This document shows, one piece after another, positions 6,518 to 7,718 of a DNA stretch of 7,718 bases. How positions within the stretch are numbered: position 1 is the stretch's first letter; every line of letters begins with the position of its first letter. Origin of the DNA: Bradyrhizobium sp. (GTDB lineage Bacteria > Pseudomonadota > Alphaproteobacteria > Rhizobiales > Xanthobacteraceae); assembly GCA_013695565.1 (NCBI GenBank), contig JACDAG010000416.1:1-7718 (forward strand). Direction: 5' to 3'. The notes beneath the pieces are model-generated. The model was not told the origin of the DNA and searched no databases. It was given only the letters and a program-made list of their open reading frames with translations. A program made the position numbers and the translations under genes.

Positions 6518-6682
6518 ATGGACGACAAACAGAAGCCAGACGGAATCGTCCTCACCGAGGCGCAGAAGAAGAGCCGCCGCGAGCGTTCGATCGCCATCGC
6601 GCTGGCGCTGGGCGTCCTGGTCGTGCTGTTTTTCGCCGTCACCATGGTCAAGGGACCGGCTGTGATGCTGCGGCCGATGTGA
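6518..6682 (+). CDS. coxF: CoxF-type small single-span protein of the cox cluster
   Basis: A 54-residue protein beginning MDDKQKPDGIVLTEAQKK. It has a charged cytoplasmic-type N-terminus (residues 1-23), one membrane helix at about 24-44, and a short tail KGPAVMLRPM. It matches the small CoxF protein found at this position, between ctaB and ctaG, in Bradyrhizobium-like cox clusters; its function is not established and an assembly role is inferred from position. Its reading frame differs from a longer overlapping ORF starting at 6477, which is arginine/serine-rich and spurious. The purine run AGGGGG (6501-6506) sits 11 nt before the ATG, which is a long spacing. It is better placed for an out-of-frame ATG at 6510. 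The stop overlaps the proposed ctaG start by 4 nt (GTGA), suggesting coupled translation. The gene is short enough to be missed by length-filtered gene finding. Confidence 0.85.
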   Translation: MDDKQKPDGIVLTEAQKKSRRERSIAIALALGVLVVLFFAVTMVKGPAVMLRPM

Positions 6683-7371
6683 CGGATGATGTGATCGAGA
6701 TGGAGCGCCAGCCGACGATGCCGCAACCGCCGACCGCAAGCCAGAAGACCGCCGCACGCCGCGGGCTGCTCGGCTTTGTGGCGCGGCGCGGGCTTGGCCG
6801 CGATGCGGCGGTGGCTTCGATCTGCGGCTTCGTCGTGGTGCTAATGGTCGGCGCGTCCTACGCGGCGGTGCCGTTCTACAACTGGTTCTGCCGCGCCACC
6901 GGCTTCAACGGCACCACCCAGGTCGCGACGTCGAGCCCGGCAGGCGCGCCGCTGACGCGCAAGATCGCGGTTCGCTTCGATGCCAATGTCGGGCCGGGGC
7001 TGCCGTGGAAGTTCGAGCCGGAGCAGACCGAAATCGAGGTCCGGATCGGCGAGGTCTTCACCGTGTTCTACAAGGTGACCAACCAGTCGGCGCGCGAGAC
7101 CACCGGGGCGGCCGCCTATAATGTGGCGCCGCTGACGGTCGGGGCGTATTTCCAGAAGATCAACTGCTTCTGCTTCACCGAACAGACCATGGCGCCGGGC
7201 GAAAAGCGCGATATGCCTGTGGTGTTTTACGTCGATCCGGCGCTGGCCGCGGACAGCGAGAACGACGGGCTCAACACCATCACGCTGTCCTATACCTTCT
7301 ACCCCGTGCGCGAACCGGCGCCGAAACCGCTGGCGGCGGGCGAGCCGGACAAGCGCAAGGGTAACCTCTGA
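6679..7371 (+). CDS. ctaG: Cox11/CtaG cytochrome c oxidase assembly protein (CuB copper chaperone)
   Basis: Cox11/CtaG inserts copper into the CuB site of subunit I. The protein has a cytoplasmic N-terminus, one membrane helix at about 44-64 and a periplasmic immunoglobulin-like domain. The copper-binding CFCF motif is Cys163-Phe-Cys165-Phe, and the third conserved cysteine is Cys71 in YNWFCRATGFNGTTQ. MAPGEKRDMPVVFYVDP (171-187) and LSYTFYPV (203-210) are typical of the family. The 230-residue length assumes the GTG at 6679, which overlaps the coxF stop by 4 nt. ATG codons at 6700 and 6718 are alternatives (223 or 217 residues) and no candidate has a strong ribosome site, so the start is the uncertain part. 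The helix and the copper domain are unaffected. It is followed by 105 nt of non-coding sequence before coxC. Confidence 0.94.
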   Translation: MTDDVIEMERQPTMPQPPTASQKTAARRGLLGFVARRGLGRDAAVASICGFVVVLMVGASYAAVPFYNWFCRATGFNGTTQVATSSPAGAPLTRKIAVRFDANVGPGLPWKFEPEQTEIEVRIGEVFTVFYKVTNQSARETTGAAAYNVAPLTVGAYFQKINCFCFTEQTMAPGEKRDMPVVFYVDPALAADSENDGLNTITLSYTFYPVREPAPKPLAAGEPDKRKGNL

Positions 7372-7374
7372 CCG

Positions 7375-7406
7375 CCGGGTTCCCTGAACCTCAGGGGATA
7401 TCCCGG
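7375..7406 (+). other. Bulged hairpin between ctaG and coxC
   Basis: CCCTGA (7382-7387) and TCAGGG (7391-7396) form a 6-bp stem with an ACC loop. Next to it, T-G and T-A pairs (7381/7397 and 7380/7398) and then CCGGG (7375-7379) with CCCGG (7402-7406) extend the stem across a 3-nt bulge. It begins 3 nt after the ctaG stop. The nearest T run (TTTTT, 7423-7427) is 16 nt downstream, too far for a classical intrinsic terminator. It may be a processing or stability element separating the assembly genes from coxC. No convincing promoter was found in the rest of this gap. Confidence 0.45.
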
Positions 7407-7476
7407 ACGTATCTGGAATTGATTTTTGAGACGAATACGTGCCGAATAGCAAGGCACCGCTAACGGAGAGACCGCA

Positions 7477-7718
7477 ATGGCTACGGCGCACGTCAAGCAC
7501 CACGACTACCACCTCGTCGATCCCAGCCCGTGGCCGATCGTCGGTTCCATCTCGGCCTTCATCATGGCCGTCGGCGCGGTCACCTGGATGCATCATATGT
7601 TCGCCGCCGCGCCGATCCTCTTCGGCGCCGGCACCATCGGCGTGCTCTACACCATGGCGGCCTGGTGGACGGACGTGATCAAGGAAGCCCAGTACAAGGG
7701 CGACCACACCCGCGTGGT
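7477..7718 (+). CDS. coxC: Cytochrome c oxidase subunit III, N-terminal 80 codons (runs off the right edge)
   Basis: Subunit III is the third core membrane subunit of the aa3 oxidase. It binds lipid and supports proton uptake into, and stability of, subunit I. The visible 80 residues start MATAHVKHHDYHLVDPSPWP, in which the YHLVDPSPWP segment (11-20) is the family's N-terminal hallmark. Two hydrophobic helices follow at about 21-37 and 43-62. WWTDVIKEAQYKGDHT at 63-78 matches the conserved WWRDVI...G.HT region. Family members have roughly 270-295 residues, so about a quarter is seen. The start ATG has a good ribosome site, GGAGAG, 6 nt upstream. It lies 105 nt after ctaG, with a hairpin in the gap. 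The order coxB-coxA-ctaB-coxF-ctaG-coxC is the usual one for this oxidase in related bacteria. Confidence 0.96.
   Translation, partial: MATAHVKHHDYHLVDPSPWPIVGSISAFIMAVGAVTWMHHMFAAAPILFGAGTIGVLYTMAAWWTDVIKEAQYKGDHTRV

Noticed and set aside
7419..7447. TTGATT as a possible -35 for an internal coxC promoter
   Set aside because: No acceptable -10 hexamer occurs at 16-18 nt spacing.

Overview
The window is a piece of a high-GC alphaproteobacterial chromosome. It is most likely from the Bradyrhizobium / Rhodopseudomonas group (Nitrobacteraceae), judged from the protein sequences, the coxB-coxA-ctaB-coxF-ctaG-coxC gene order, and a dispersed palindrome built on TTGCGAGCG...AAGCAATCC that I recall from these genomes. 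No database search was possible, so the genus is an inference.

Left part (1-2493): the first 330 codons of tldD (metalloprotease) run leftward off the edge. A GNAT-family N-acetyltransferase gene is divergent from it on the + strand. Two minus-strand genes follow: a 60-codon gene whose product looks like a double-glycine-leader peptide, and a secreted IalB-family protein. A 77-nt interrupted palindrome lies between those two genes.

Middle (2494-2967): a 474-nt non-coding stretch separates ialB (-) from coxB (+). It should hold both divergent promoters, but I could not identify a convincing -35/-10 pair.

Right part (2968-7718): a six-gene + strand cluster for an aa3-type, A-family haem-copper cytochrome c oxidase and its assembly. 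coxB encodes subunit II (CuA), coxA subunit I (haem a, haem a3, CuB), ctaB protohaem IX farnesyltransferase (haem O synthase), coxF a 54-aa single-span protein, ctaG the Cox11 CuB chaperone, and coxC the start of subunit III. All metal and haem ligands expected in subunits I and II are present, so the enzyme looks functional. CtaB starts haem A synthesis and CtaG delivers copper to CuB, so the cluster encodes the catalytic core plus part of its cofactor supply. No haem A synthase (ctaA) or Sco gene is in the window.

The cluster gaps carry small stem-loops (coxB-coxA, coxA-ctaB, ctaG-coxC) that could tune subunit stoichiometry by RNA processing or attenuation. Nothing here amounts to a clearly new system. 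The least explained items are the orphan double-glycine peptide, the palindrome beside it, and the intergenic hairpins.
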